From Cellulophaga baltica (GTDB taxonomy: Bacteria > Bacteroidota > Bacteroidia > Flavobacteriales > Flavobacteriaceae), in NCBI RefSeq assembly GCF_900102165.1, contig NZ_FNBD01000002.1, positions 510,275 through 574,274 on the forward strand: 64,000 nt of DNA. Reading direction: 5' to 3'. Position 1 is the stretch's first letter. Each line of letters opens with the position of its first letter. A model generated the notes under the pieces. The model ran no database searches, was not told where the DNA came from, and worked only from the letters and a program-made list of their open reading frames with translations. Both the position numbers and the translations under genes were made by a program. Positions 13,977 through 23,301 of the stretch are shown here, in pieces.

Positions 13977-15674
13977 ATGAAGAAAAACGATCACAGTGCA
14001 AATTATAATTATGGATTTCCAACACCAGGGCCTCAACAACCAACAGGCCAAGACGTAATGAATCATGTGTTTTTTACCACCCAATCTGATTGGAAAAACA
14101 TACGAGAAACTGAGCAGTTTGATTTTATAGTAATAGGTTCTAGTTTTTGCTGTCTTGCTTTTGTAGAAAGAACATTAACCAAAAATCCATTCGTTAAAAT
14201 ACTTATTTTAGAGCGTGGAGAATTCTTTTTACCGGAGCACTTTCAAAATTTACCTTTACCCTACAAACAAACACTTGGAGGTTTAAGCGAAACATACCCT
14301 TGGACCTTGTCCAAAAAAACCACAGAAGGAGAATATATCAAATGGCAGCATGGAATGCTGCCATTTTTTGGTGGGCGTTCTACGTTGTGGAGTGCTTGGT
14401 GCCCCAGACCCACTAAAGAAGAAATGATTAATTGGCCTAAAGAAGTCATTGCCAATGCTCATAATTACTTTGCTACAGCCGAAAAACTTTTAAATGTAGT
14501 ACCAACAGATCAAATTGATAGTCCCATTAAAAACAAACCAGTATATGGTGTACTACAAAAAGAGATTCAACAAAAATTAGCTAAAAATTCCTTTAAAATT
14601 AAAGAAATTACAAGAACTTTCGCTGCACCATTAGCGGTGAAAACCCCAGACGTAGTGGACTTAGATTTCTCCAAATTTTCCGTACCAGGCAAACTCTTGG
14701 AGATCGCAGAAAAACAAAAAGAATTATTCAAAAAAGGAGAAGGCGCTTTAGTGCATATAGTTACAAATTGCCTTGTTAACAAAATTATAGCCCAAGGCAA
14801 TTGCCCAACCGCATTGGATACCTCAAGAGGTATTGTCTCTATAGGAGATGCTAAACTAATTCTTGCCATGGGAACTCTGCCCCCTACTACATTAATTCAA
14901 AATTCCTTTCCTAAACTAGAAAACGTAGGCAAACGATTTACATCACATTTTGTTTCTGCAATCATTGCCAGAATCCCAAGAGCACATTTTGATTTTGCTC
15001 ATGAGGTAGCAGAATTAGAATTAGGCGCATTTTACATTGCAGGTGTAAACCCAGAAAGGGGCCATGAAGGCCAGTTTCACATTCAACTAACCGCATTATC
15101 AGATAAAAATCCGAGTAAAAATATCAAAACTGCATTAATAAATATGCCTGATGTAGTGGCCTCCGCGACTAAAGAACAACTATTAACTTCAAAAGATCAT
15201 GTCGTATTTGTCTGCGCTACTCTCGGAGAACTAGATTATAAAAATAAACAAAATTGGTTTTCGAAAAATGCAGATTTAGACCCAACAACTAATGCTACTT
15301 TACAAGTTATTGCTAATACAAATGATATGAAGGTATGGAATTCGATGGACAAAACTACTTTTGAAACCTTAGAAGAAATCCTATCGCCTAAAGGAAAAAA
15401 AATGGTAGAGTATTGGGATACTAAAACTGAAAATTGGGAAGAACAAAGACCTACAAGCAAAAGCTATAGGGTTCCTGCACTAGTACATGAAGCATCCACA
15501 CTTTGGATTAGTGATGAAAAAGATGAAGGAGTCGTAGATGTAAATTACAAACTAAAAAATATAGAAAACGTATATGTCACCGGTGCCGCCTTATGGCCCA
15601 CTGGTGCCTCATGGAATCCAACTTTAACCATGGTGGCTTTAGCACAACACTTAGCAGATAATTTGAGTAAATAA
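13977..15674 (+). CDS. GMC-type oxidoreductase with atypical FAD loop
   Basis: A 565-residue flavoprotein of the glucose-methanol-choline group. The N-terminal Rossmann segment reads DFIVIGSSFCCLAFVERTL; the usual GxGxxG is reduced to GSSFCC. The acidic end of strand 2 is ILILERGEF. GGRSTLWSAWCPRPT matches the GG-S-x-W motif that closes over FAD in this family. The C-terminal YVTGAALWPTGASWNPTLTM with NPTLT is typical, but the catalytic His/Asn pair of model enzymes is not obvious. No signal peptide is seen. It stands alone between a VOC gene and a response regulator, and its substrate is unknown. Confidence 0.8.
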   Translation: MKKNDHSANYNYGFPTPGPQQPTGQDVMNHVFFTTQSDWKNIRETEQFDFIVIGSSFCCLAFVERTLTKNPFVKILILERGEFFLPEHFQNLPLPYKQTLGGLSETYPWTLSKKTTEGEYIKWQHGMLPFFGGRSTLWSAWCPRPTKEEMINWPKEVIANAHNYFATAEKLLNVVPTDQIDSPIKNKPVYGVLQKEIQQKLAKNSFKIKEITRTFAAPLAVKTPDVVDLDFSKFSVPGKLLEIAEKQKELFKKGEGALVHIVTNCLVNKIIAQGNCPTALDTSRGIVSIGDAKLILAMGTLPPTTLIQNSFPKLENVGKRFTSHFVSAIIARIPRAHFDFAHEVAELELGAFYIAGVNPERGHEGQFHIQLTALSDKNPSKNIKTALINMPDVVASATKEQLLTSKDHVVFVCATLGELDYKNKQNWFSKNADLDPTTNATLQVIANTNDMKVWNSMDKTTFETLEEILSPKGKKMVEYWDTKTENWEEQRPTSKSYRVPALVHEASTLWISDEKDEGVVDVNYKLKNIENVYVTGAALWPTGASWNPTLTMVALAQHLADNLSK

Positions 15675-15714
15675 AAAAACTTTTCCAGGTAGTACTGGCA
15701 TACTACCCGAAAAA
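15673..15714 (-). terminator. Terminator between convergent GMC and response-regulator genes
   Basis: A stem GGTAGTA (15688-15694) with TACTACC (15701-15707) extends with mismatches into flanking ACTTTT and AAAAGT. On the minus strand it is followed by a T run (complement of the A run at 15673-15679), so it should end the response-regulator transcript. Confidence 0.55.
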
Positions 15715-15743
15715 GTAATCAAACTGAAATTAAATTGTGTGCA

Positions 15744-16382
15744 CTAGCAAGCCTCTTTCAACTCCATCTCTCTTAGCTTAACCAAAGCTTCAGATTTAGA
15801 ATTTACATTAAGCTTTACATAGATGTTCTGTATATGGAAATTAACAGCACTTGCTGTAATAAATAATCGTTCGGCAATCATTTTATAGGTACTACCTTGA
15901 CAAAGAAATTCTATAATCTGATTTTCTCTCTTGGAAAAAGAATCATAGGATTTACTTTGAAACATAGAGATTAACTTTGAGGCTATATCATGACTCATGG
16001 CTGCACCTTCAAACTTTATAGAATCTAAAGCGTGGTGAAGCCTGGCATTAGTTAGAGGTTTCGTTAAATACCCATTAGCTTGATTTTTAAATGCTTTTTT
16101 TACTTGTTCAAAATCGCTATCTGCACTTAGCATGATAACTTTTATATCTGCTTTTAATTTTCTGAAATATTGAATAGCATCAATTCCATTTAAGTCCGGA
16201 ATTGCAACTTCTGATACAATAATATCAGGCATTACAGAGTTAAATTCTTTTAGGGCATCATTCACCGAAGTATAAATTCCGGCAAGTGCATAATCTGTGT
16301 AGGTTTCAAAGAAATAACGATAACCTTCATGAGATTGTGTATCGTTATCAATGATCATGATTTTTAGAACATTTGATTGCAT
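15744..16382 (-). CDS. LuxR-type response regulator with Glu at the phospho-acceptor site
   Basis: A 212-residue protein with a receiver domain (about 6-122) and a LuxR/NarL-type helix-turn-helix (about 145-205). In the receiver the acidic pocket D12/D14 (IIDNDTQ), Ser86 (VIMLSAD) and Lys108 (GYLTKPL) are present. The phospho-acceptor Asp is replaced: DIIVSEVAIPDLNG puts Glu58 where DxxLxD should end. Asp-to-Glu changes can mimic phosphorylation, so it may be constitutively active. The DNA-binding part has SKRENQIIEFLCQG and ASAVNFHIQNIYVKL. No kinase is nearby. Its 814-bp upstream spacer leads to a PorP-like gene on the same strand. Confidence 0.9.
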   Translation of the reverse strand: MQSNVLKIMIIDNDTQSHEGYRYFFETYTDYALAGIYTSVNDALKEFNSVMPDIIVSEVAIPDLNGIDAIQYFRKLKADIKVIMLSADSDFEQVKKAFKNQANGYLTKPLTNARLHHALDSIKFEGAAMSHDIASKLISMFQSKSYDSFSKRENQIIEFLCQGSTYKMIAERLFITASAVNFHIQNIYVKLNVNSKSEALVKLREMELKEAC

Positions 16383-17196
16383 ATTGTGGGGGTTTTTGGG
16401 GTGCTAACATCCTTCATGTTTGGGCAACAAAAGACATTAACAATTAAAAATTGTTTTAGATAAAGCGCTAAAAAAAGACAATATTCTAGTGAGATAATTT
16501 GGGGGAATTATCCTTATAGCCACTATATAATTAGAATCTTAAAAATAAAGGGGGACTAATTTAAGATGAAAATTTTATAGCAAAGTGCCTTAAAATCTAG
16601 CAATTAAAATTGTATGAAATAGAAAATCAGCGCCAATAAAACTGGAGTTTATGTGCTTTTAACGGTTTAATTCCTCTTAGGAAGTTACTAAGATTTTCTT
16701 TGATTTTCTGAAAAAGAATGTCGTATCCTCGATGAGGAAACTGAAGGTTTTTGTTAGGTTTCATTTATTTGGGGGATTTGGGAAAATGTAAAATTCTATT
16801 TTATAAGCTTTTCATTTTTGGATTAAACATTACTAAATTATACTTGCTACTACTATAACAACTCAAGTTTAAAAACTCCTGATAATTTAGATTAACTTTT
16901 CTAAATTTATATAATTATTCTACAAACCTAGTAAAATTTAGTAATCTTTTTCCTACGTTTAAATACGTTTCGATGAACTACATAGCATTTCATCTATAAC
17001 TATATGTATTTCAATAAAATAAGTGTTTTTAAAAAGGTATGCATTTGGTCGAAAAGTTATTTTGCACCTAGAAAAAGAGGTTTTAAACGCAAAAAACTAT
17101 CAAAATTACAGCGACTGTTTTACCAATCTTAGTAATTTCAATAGTTTTTATTTTCCCAATTAAAGCGTACTATCCCAAATATGTAATTTTTATTTT
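16383..17196. other. 814-bp intergenic region with inverted repeats and G runs
   Basis: No convincing gene. It is AT-rich with isolated runs of five G on the plus strand at 16388-16392, 16501-16505, 16550-16554 and 16771-16775 (C runs for the minus-strand response-regulator leader). Inverted repeats: GATAATT (16493-16499) with AATTATC (16506-16512) around a TGGGGG loop, and AACAATT (16439-16445) with AATTGTT (16449-16455). A 42-codon plus-strand frame at 17004-17132 encodes a very basic peptide but has no other support. The size suggests long leaders or a small RNA. Confidence 0.5.
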
Positions 17197-19011
17197 CTAG
17201 TCTTCATACATGTTCACTGCAGTTGCAGTAGAATTCATTGTATCAACTTGCATGATCCATTTTTCATCATTGTATTTCCCATTTAAGTTAGAAACATAAG
17301 CTGTTTCTGCTTCTTGCTTCACTTCGTAATCTGCTAAGTACACATAGAACAAACCGTTCTCTTTGTTATAAAACTTCTTAGGACTTAATCCTCTATTCTG
17401 AAGATTCTTCATGAAAGCATTTAAATACTTCTCTGTTTTATACACATTTGCTATCACGTAAAACCCTGTTTTTACCCCTACAATATCAGCTTCATTTAAA
17501 ACTTTTATTGGTAATTTTTCGTAAGTCTTACTCGTATGATCATTATTAATGGCGTATACCTTTTTAATTTCTGCTTTTGTAGAAGCAATTACCTCATTAG
17601 GATTATTAAAAGAAGCCTTCTGTGCTATTGCCGTATTTGATTTCGTGGTACCCGCTGTCTGGATTTCATTTTTAAGAACTCTAACAATATCCTCAAATCT
17701 TCTTTCGAACTCTTGGTTTCTAGTAGACTCTAAAGAATCTAATCTGTAGATTAACTCATCTAATATTAAACTATTTTGATACGCTAAAGAATTTACATCT
17801 TCTATTGCTTCTGTTGGCTCATTAAAAGCCATTCCGCTAGAACCTGCTCCTCTTTCTATTGTTTTTCTACTCTTCTTAGGAATTCCTTTCTTCGCTTTAA
17901 CAGGAACAACACGCTCTGTGTCATCAACCCCATTTTCTATCTCTGACTTTTTAGTTTGTTGTTCCTGTGCAGACATCAATTTTAAAATCTGCTCTTCATA
18001 GTTTCTAATAATGGCATCTACTTTGCTATCCTGAGAGTTGTCAACGTAATCTGCTAAGGTCTTTTTATTGTTCTTAAAAGTATACGCTACAGATAACTCA
18101 TGATTCCACCCTAAATCTGCTTGTGTATTTGCCACGTCTTTTTCCATTAAGTACCCCAAAGACATTTTATCATTTAAATTAAACCCAAACCCAGCAGAAA
18201 GCCCATAATCTGCATCAAAAGTAGTTTGCAACCATCCGTATTTTGGTAATTCCAAAACCATTGAACCTACATAGGTAAAACTATTATCACTGTTACGTGC
18301 CACTTGAATCATAGGTGTAAACCTACCGTTCGCAAACAACCCCCGAGTTGTCCCCATTGTATGTGTGTACTGTAAAGCAGCTTTAATACTTTTATCATTA
18401 AAGTTGGTTAAAAACTCGTTTGTAGATTGGTTGTATTTAAATAAATCTTGTGCATATACACTAAAATCAAATTTCCCAATTGATAAGGTTACCCCTGGTT
18501 GAATAGCAATTTTACTTTCCTTTTGAGCTTGCGCCAATTGCGGATCGTTTTCATCTGCTACTACACGATTTCTATCTAAACCATCACTAAAATAAGTAAC
18601 ATTCGTCCCGAAGGTTAAGCTACTTTTATCTCCTAATTGAACAGACGTTGCATAATTTGCGTTGAAACCAAATTCTTGAACTACTCCTGACCATTGGCTG
18701 TATACCCCTAAACCTAATGCCGTATGATCATTAATCTTATTACTAAAACCTATAAAGTAATTTTGATTGTTATCTTCAAAAGTGCTGTATTGATTTCTAT
18801 GTAAAATGTTTACGTAAGATTTGTTTTCTCTTACCAACGAAAAAGTAGGATTAATTAAGAATCTGTTAAAGAACAATTGATTATGATACGTTGTTTTTGT
18901 ACCAAAATTTGCAGTGGCCTCTTCTTGGCCAATTACAGACTGGAAGCTCATCATTACTAAAAATAGTAGTACCAGTGTAATTTTGTTCGATATGTTAGTT
19001 ACGTTGTTCAT
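17197..19011 (-). CDS. PorP/SprF-family membrane protein fused to a C-terminal SPOR-like domain
   Basis: A 604-residue protein in three parts. A signal peptide (about 1-28, ending SVIGQ) precedes a PorP/SprF beta-barrel to about residue 315: HNQLFFNRFLINPTFSLV is the family motif, and alternating strands such as LGLGVYSQWSGVVQEFGF follow. Residues 315-510 are a charged linker with coiled-coil character (IIRNYEEQILKLMSAQEQ). The last part (about 514-590) resembles a SPOR domain: GFYVIANVYKTEKYLNAF and NGLFYVYLADYEVKQEAE. PorP/SprF proteins work with type IX secretion as adhesin anchors; a peptidoglycan-contacting tail on the barrel is unusual. A PD40 protein lies 81 bp upstream on the same strand. 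Confidence 0.82.
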   Translation of the reverse strand: MNNVTNISNKITLVLLFLVMMSFQSVIGQEEATANFGTKTTYHNQLFFNRFLINPTFSLVRENKSYVNILHRNQYSTFEDNNQNYFIGFSNKINDHTALGLGVYSQWSGVVQEFGFNANYATSVQLGDKSSLTFGTNVTYFSDGLDRNRVVADENDPQLAQAQKESKIAIQPGVTLSIGKFDFSVYAQDLFKYNQSTNEFLTNFNDKSIKAALQYTHTMGTTRGLFANGRFTPMIQVARNSDNSFTYVGSMVLELPKYGWLQTTFDADYGLSAGFGFNLNDKMSLGYLMEKDVANTQADLGWNHELSVAYTFKNNKKTLADYVDNSQDSKVDAIIRNYEEQILKLMSAQEQQTKKSEIENGVDDTERVVPVKAKKGIPKKSRKTIERGAGSSGMAFNEPTEAIEDVNSLAYQNSLILDELIYRLDSLESTRNQEFERRFEDIVRVLKNEIQTAGTTKSNTAIAQKASFNNPNEVIASTKAEIKKVYAINNDHTSKTYEKLPIKVLNEADIVGVKTGFYVIANVYKTEKYLNAFMKNLQNRGLSPKKFYNKENGLFYVYLADYEVKQEAETAYVSNLNGKYNDEKWIMQVDTMNSTATAVNMYED

Positions 19012-19092
19012 CTTTGGGGATTTTTGTGGGGTTTATTTTGTAATCGCTAATACCTTGGGGAGTATTATGTATTATCTGGTAAGCAGTTGGGG

Positions 19093-20328
19093 CTACTTAT
19101 CTTCAAATATTGAGGTCGCATAATTAATTTTAGACTCGGTATTCATTGCTTCTAATATGCCATCATCTTTAGTTTCTGGGGTAAAACTATTTCTTGATTT
19201 AGAATAGCTGAAGGCTACACGCTCTACAGCGCCGTTATCTTCTCCACGGTTGATTAATACATAACCTGTTCCGTTTTTATTCATAATATCTAATGAGAAT
19301 TCATCTTTTGAACTGTTAATGGGACTACCAAGGTTGACTGAAGCGCCAACCCTGTTATTAGCTACTTCCACCATAAAAACATCTAGTCCCCCATAGCCTT
19401 TATGCCCGTTTGAGGCGAAAAATAGCGAAGTCCCTCCCACAATATTTGGATACAGATCATTTTCATCTGTATTGACTTTCTTTCCTAAATTTTTAGCAGT
19501 ACCAAACTTACCGTTTGATTTTAAATCTGCTACATAAATATCAAACTTACCAAAAGTACCAGGCATGTCTGACGCAAAAAATAATCGCTTACCATCCTCT
19601 GAAATTGCTGGATGCATTGCAGATGAATTTTTAGGACCTAAGGCAACTTCTTCTACCGTTTTCCATTGTCCCGAAACTTTTTCTGCTTTAAATATTTTAT
19701 GTACTAGTTCTTTTTTTGAAAAAACACCATACTCTGGTTTTACATACACTGCTTTTGTAAAGTAGGCTGCAGTACCATCTGGCGTAATTGCAATTTGTAA
19801 TTCTTCTTGCTTGCTGTTAACTTTATTTTCTGCTGTAATAGCTGCTCTTGTTTCTCTAGCTACAAAATCTTCTATAGACTTTTTACTTGCCGTAGGGTTA
19901 ATATAAAAGTCATTGAATTTTTGCTCTCTTGATTTTTTTACATAGTAATCAGATTTTACAGAAGCAACCCAATTTTTTTCCTTAGAGAAATCTGTTGCTT
20001 TTCCATGACCACTTTTTTTCATGGCAAATTGGTAACGCTCTACATAACTATCTTTTACTCCAGCACCATCACTCAACTTAAAAAGTTTAGTGTACCAGTA
20101 TAATGCTGTCTCGTAGTTTTCACTTAAAAAATTGGCATTACCCAAATCTTCATATATTTCTTTTTCTGAATATCCTAAGTTCTTTAAAGTCTTAAAATTT
20201 TCATTTCGTTTTGTGTTTTCTATTTTTTCAGATTTTGACATTCTATCAGAATCTTGTGCTTGGATAGTGTAGCATGAAAATGCAATCATTGTTGCAAAAA
20301 ACACGTTGTAGGTTAAATTATTTTTCAT
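19093..20328 (-). CDS. Exported PD40 beta-propeller protein without OmpA domain
   Basis: A 411-residue protein. I use the ATG at 20328-20326 (MKNNLTYNVFFATMIAF) because it gives a good signal peptide ending near TIQAQ; a start 14 codons upstream does not. Residues 55-110 look TPR-like (LGNANFLSENYETALYWYTK). From about 175 on there are WD40-like/PD40 repeats: SEDGKRLFFASDMPG, KFDIYVADL, LYPNIVGGTSLFFASNGHKG and GGLDVFMVEV. Homologues beside PorP/SprF genes usually end in an OmpA peptidoglycan-binding domain, which is absent here. The SPOR-like tail of the downstream neighbour may take over that role. It is probably periplasmic and co-expressed with that neighbour. Confidence 0.82.
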   Translation of the reverse strand: MKNNLTYNVFFATMIAFSCYTIQAQDSDRMSKSEKIENTKRNENFKTLKNLGYSEKEIYEDLGNANFLSENYETALYWYTKLFKLSDGAGVKDSYVERYQFAMKKSGHGKATDFSKEKNWVASVKSDYYVKKSREQKFNDFYINPTASKKSIEDFVARETRAAITAENKVNSKQEELQIAITPDGTAAYFTKAVYVKPEYGVFSKKELVHKIFKAEKVSGQWKTVEEVALGPKNSSAMHPAISEDGKRLFFASDMPGTFGKFDIYVADLKSNGKFGTAKNLGKKVNTDENDLYPNIVGGTSLFFASNGHKGYGGLDVFMVEVANNRVGASVNLGSPINSSKDEFSLDIMNKNGTGYVLINRGEDNGAVERVAFSYSKSRNSFTPETKDDGILEAMNTESKINYATSIFEDK

Positions 20329-20573
20329 AACTATTTCGATAAAGGGGTTAATATCTTCGACAAAATTCACTATTTATTCCAAGAGAATAACTAATAAAAA
20401 ATCATAGGTTTTTACAAAAAAGGTGTATTTCATCGAAAAAAAGGGTTTTTAATCCGATATTTGACCTGAAAAAACTGATATTTTTATCCATAAAAATCAT
20501 TTTTAGGTAATTCAGCTTCGATAAAAAGCAAAATAATAATTGGATATTTACACCTTAAGTCTTAAAAAAATTG

Positions 20574-21425
20574 ATGAAGTATTACGTAGTTATTCCCGCA
20601 CATAATGAACAAGATTTTTTAGAGGGCACTTTACAGTCTTTAGTAACACAAATACTCTTACCAGAAAAAGTAATTGTGGTCAATGATAACTCTACAGACC
20701 ATACGGAAATGATTATTGATCAATATACAGCGCAATACCCATTTATAACAAAATTAAATACGCTTTCCTCTACAGATCACATGCCCGGAAGTAAAGTTAT
20801 TAATGCCTTTACTAAAGGAACACAACTCTTAGATGATGCGTATGACTTTATTGTTAAGCTAGATGCTGACTTAATACTTCCGCCTAATTATTTTTCTGAG
20901 GTAGCCTCCGTATTTGAAACTAACAATACCGCAGGTGTGGTTGGTGGTTTTGTATTTGAAGCGACTAAAACAGGAGATTGGCAACTGAACCACCCTATGC
21001 ACAAAAAACACGTACGAGGTGCCTTTAAATCCTACTCTAAGGCTTGCTATACGGCCATAGGCGGACTCAAAAACGCTATGGGCTGGGATACTGTTGATGA
21101 ATTGTTGGCCCAATTTCACGGTTTTGAAATTATTACACTAGAAGGTTTAAATGTAAAACATCTGCGTCCAACAGGTAACGCTTACAATAAAAAAGCCAAA
21201 CAGCTCCAAGGAAAAGCAATGTATACCATGCATTATGGATTCACCATTACCTTAATCGCATCTTTAAAAATGGCTATGAAGCAGCGAAAGCTACATGCCT
21301 TTTTTGATAATATGAAAGGGTATTTCCATGCTAAAAAACAAAAAACCCCCTTCATGGTACATCCAGAAGAGGGTAAATTTATTCGTAACCTAAGATGGCA
21401 AGGAATTAAAAAGCAGTTATTTTAA
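20574..21425 (+). CDS. Family 2 glycosyltransferase
   Basis: A 283-residue GT-A fold enzyme starting at the ATG at 20574 (a TTG codon just before is in frame but unlikely). YYVVIPAHNEQDFLEGTLQSL is the nucleotide-sugar-binding N-terminus, cut here in the middle of the domain. VIVVNDNSTDHT follows, and KLDADLILPP contains the DxD-type metal motif. The C-terminal part has WDTVDELLAQFHGF, a processing/acceptor region, and ends in basic amphipathic sequence. No membrane segment is clear. It is a single gene whose 3' end overlaps the convergent phosphatase by 9 bp. Donor and acceptor are unknown. Confidence 0.88.
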   Translation: MKYYVVIPAHNEQDFLEGTLQSLVTQILLPEKVIVVNDNSTDHTEMIIDQYTAQYPFITKLNTLSSTDHMPGSKVINAFTKGTQLLDDAYDFIVKLDADLILPPNYFSEVASVFETNNTAGVVGGFVFEATKTGDWQLNHPMHKKHVRGAFKSYSKACYTAIGGLKNAMGWDTVDELLAQFHGFEIITLEGLNVKHLRPTGNAYNKKAKQLQGKAMYTMHYGFTITLIASLKMAMKQRKLHAFFDNMKGYFHAKKQKTPFMVHPEEGKFIRNLRWQGIKKQLF

Positions 21426-23102
21426 AACTTCTGAAATTGGTTTTCCTGTAGTGCCATTAGGGAAAGCAATACCTAACATGGCTGCTATTGTTGGTGCGAT
21501 ATCGGGAATCTCTGTAGGAGCTACTGTAGCCCCTTTTTTTATTCCCTGACCAAAAAACAATAAAGGAACATGTGTATCATACTTATAAGGAGAACCATGC
21601 GTAGACCCTGTAGTCCCATATTGAATATAATTTGGTTTTAATACCAACATAACATCTCCAGAACGTTGCGGATTATATCCGTTTTGAATAATGTAAGGAA
21701 CCCCATGTGTATAGTTATTCTCTAACATTTGCTGCGCTGTAAATACACGCTCATAGATACCATATGACATGAACTCATTAGCGATCTGCTCTTCTACTTC
21801 TCTTAATTCTAAATCTAGGTTCTTTACAATCTTATAATCTAAGAAGACTTGACTATTAGAGATATTTTTTACAATATCTTCTGTACCATAGGTATACTTT
21901 AAGAACGCAGCAAACTTCTCTTTTACCGCTTTACTATCGGTGTAACCTGCTGGTATCTTTTGATCTTTAAGATAAGAAGGTACATCTACTGCGGCATGAT
22001 CTGCTGTTAAAAATACCGTATAGGCTCCTACTCCAACCTTATCATCTAGGGTCGTTAATAAGCGTTCTAAATCTGCATCTAAATGCAAGTAGGTATCTTC
22101 TACCTCTTTAGAGTTAACACCATACATATGACCTACATAGTCTGTACTTGAAAAACTAACTGTAAGAAAATCGGTAATAGCATCGGATCCTAAATTTTCC
22201 CCATCTAAAGCGGCAATAGCAAAATCTGCCGTTAGGCTATTCCCATAAGGCGTTGCTTTAATAAGGTCATACTGACCATTTTCTTCCCAAAGCGCAGGAA
22301 TATCATGAGGAAAAGAAGAGTTTACTTCTCCTTTAAATTTTCCTTCATAGGCATTATCATCTGTTCCGCTTTCTACATAGGAATCTATACTTTTTAAGGT
22401 ATTCCAAGGTTTCTTATAAGATGTTGCTTTCCCTGATGCATTAAAATCTAATACCCATTTTGGTAAATCGGTTCTGTAAAAACTACTGGTAATCCAACGT
22501 CCTTCATCTTTACCATGAAACCAATATGCAGCATTTGCTGTGTGTCCTGCTGGTAAAACGGCACCTCTATCTTTAAGTGCTATACCTATTACTTTACCTC
22601 TCATCTGTGTATGCAAACGCAGTTCATCAGTTACGGTAGTTACTGCATTTTGAAAAGGAGATACTTGCCCTGCATCCGATGTAGTTCCTACAGAACTATA
22701 CGTAGCATCAGACACACAATACACTTCCTTATCTATTTGTTTATCATACCAGTTATTTCCTATTATACCATGTGTTGCTGGTGTGGTACCTGTGTATACA
22801 GAAGCATGACCTGGCCCCGTGTAGGTGGGTGCATAATTAAAATGATTGTTTTTGCAATTAAAACCTTCATTCATTAAACGCTTAAAACCACCATCACCAT
22901 ACTGATCATAAAAGCGCGTTAAGTAATCATAACGCATTTGATCTACAACAATCCCCACAACCAATTTTGGTCGAACAAAGGGAGCAGTTATGACCGTTTT
23001 CTCTTCTTTATCTTTTTTTGATTTTCGTTGTGCTAGCACTGCAACACTCGTGAAACACATAAATGCTGTAAATAAGCCTACAGCAGAATTCTTATAATTC
23101 AT
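21417..23102 (-). CDS. pafA: Alkaline phosphatase family protein, PafA-like
   Basis: A 561-residue exported phosphatase. I chose the ATG at 23102-23100, giving the signal peptide MNYKNSAVGLFTAFMCF ending AVLAQ; an upstream in-frame ATG gives a worse N-terminus. Metal and catalytic motifs of the NPP/PafA group are in order: VVDQMRYDY (Asp54), PTYTGPGHAS with the nucleophile Thr near 95, STDYVGHMYG, LTADHA and THGSPYKYDTHVP. Length and motifs match flavobacterial PafA, a periplasmic phosphate-irrepressible phosphomonoesterase. A nucleotide pyrophosphatase-type specificity is less likely but not excluded. It converges with the glycosyltransferase. Confidence 0.85.
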   Translation of the reverse strand: MNYKNSAVGLFTAFMCFTSVAVLAQRKSKKDKEEKTVITAPFVRPKLVVGIVVDQMRYDYLTRFYDQYGDGGFKRLMNEGFNCKNNHFNYAPTYTGPGHASVYTGTTPATHGIIGNNWYDKQIDKEVYCVSDATYSSVGTTSDAGQVSPFQNAVTTVTDELRLHTQMRGKVIGIALKDRGAVLPAGHTANAAYWFHGKDEGRWITSSFYRTDLPKWVLDFNASGKATSYKKPWNTLKSIDSYVESGTDDNAYEGKFKGEVNSSFPHDIPALWEENGQYDLIKATPYGNSLTADFAIAALDGENLGSDAITDFLTVSFSSTDYVGHMYGVNSKEVEDTYLHLDADLERLLTTLDDKVGVGAYTVFLTADHAAVDVPSYLKDQKIPAGYTDSKAVKEKFAAFLKYTYGTEDIVKNISNSQVFLDYKIVKNLDLELREVEEQIANEFMSYGIYERVFTAQQMLENNYTHGVPYIIQNGYNPQRSGDVMLVLKPNYIQYGTTGSTHGSPYKYDTHVPLLFFGQGIKKGATVAPTEIPDIAPTIAAMLGIAFPNGTTGKPISEVLK

Positions 23103-23301
23103 CAGAAATAATTTAAGTGCTAAAAGTAAAGAAATAAATAATTTTATAATTGAATTAAAAGTTAAATCCAACCTAAGAAAGTTACCTAAATAAAAACAAT
23201 TAAAAATAGCGGCTTGCCTACTTCTTTTTTCTTTTCTTACAATAACAAGTTACAAACGGTTTAATATTATTATTTTTACATCAACTAGATTCTATTAATT
23301 A

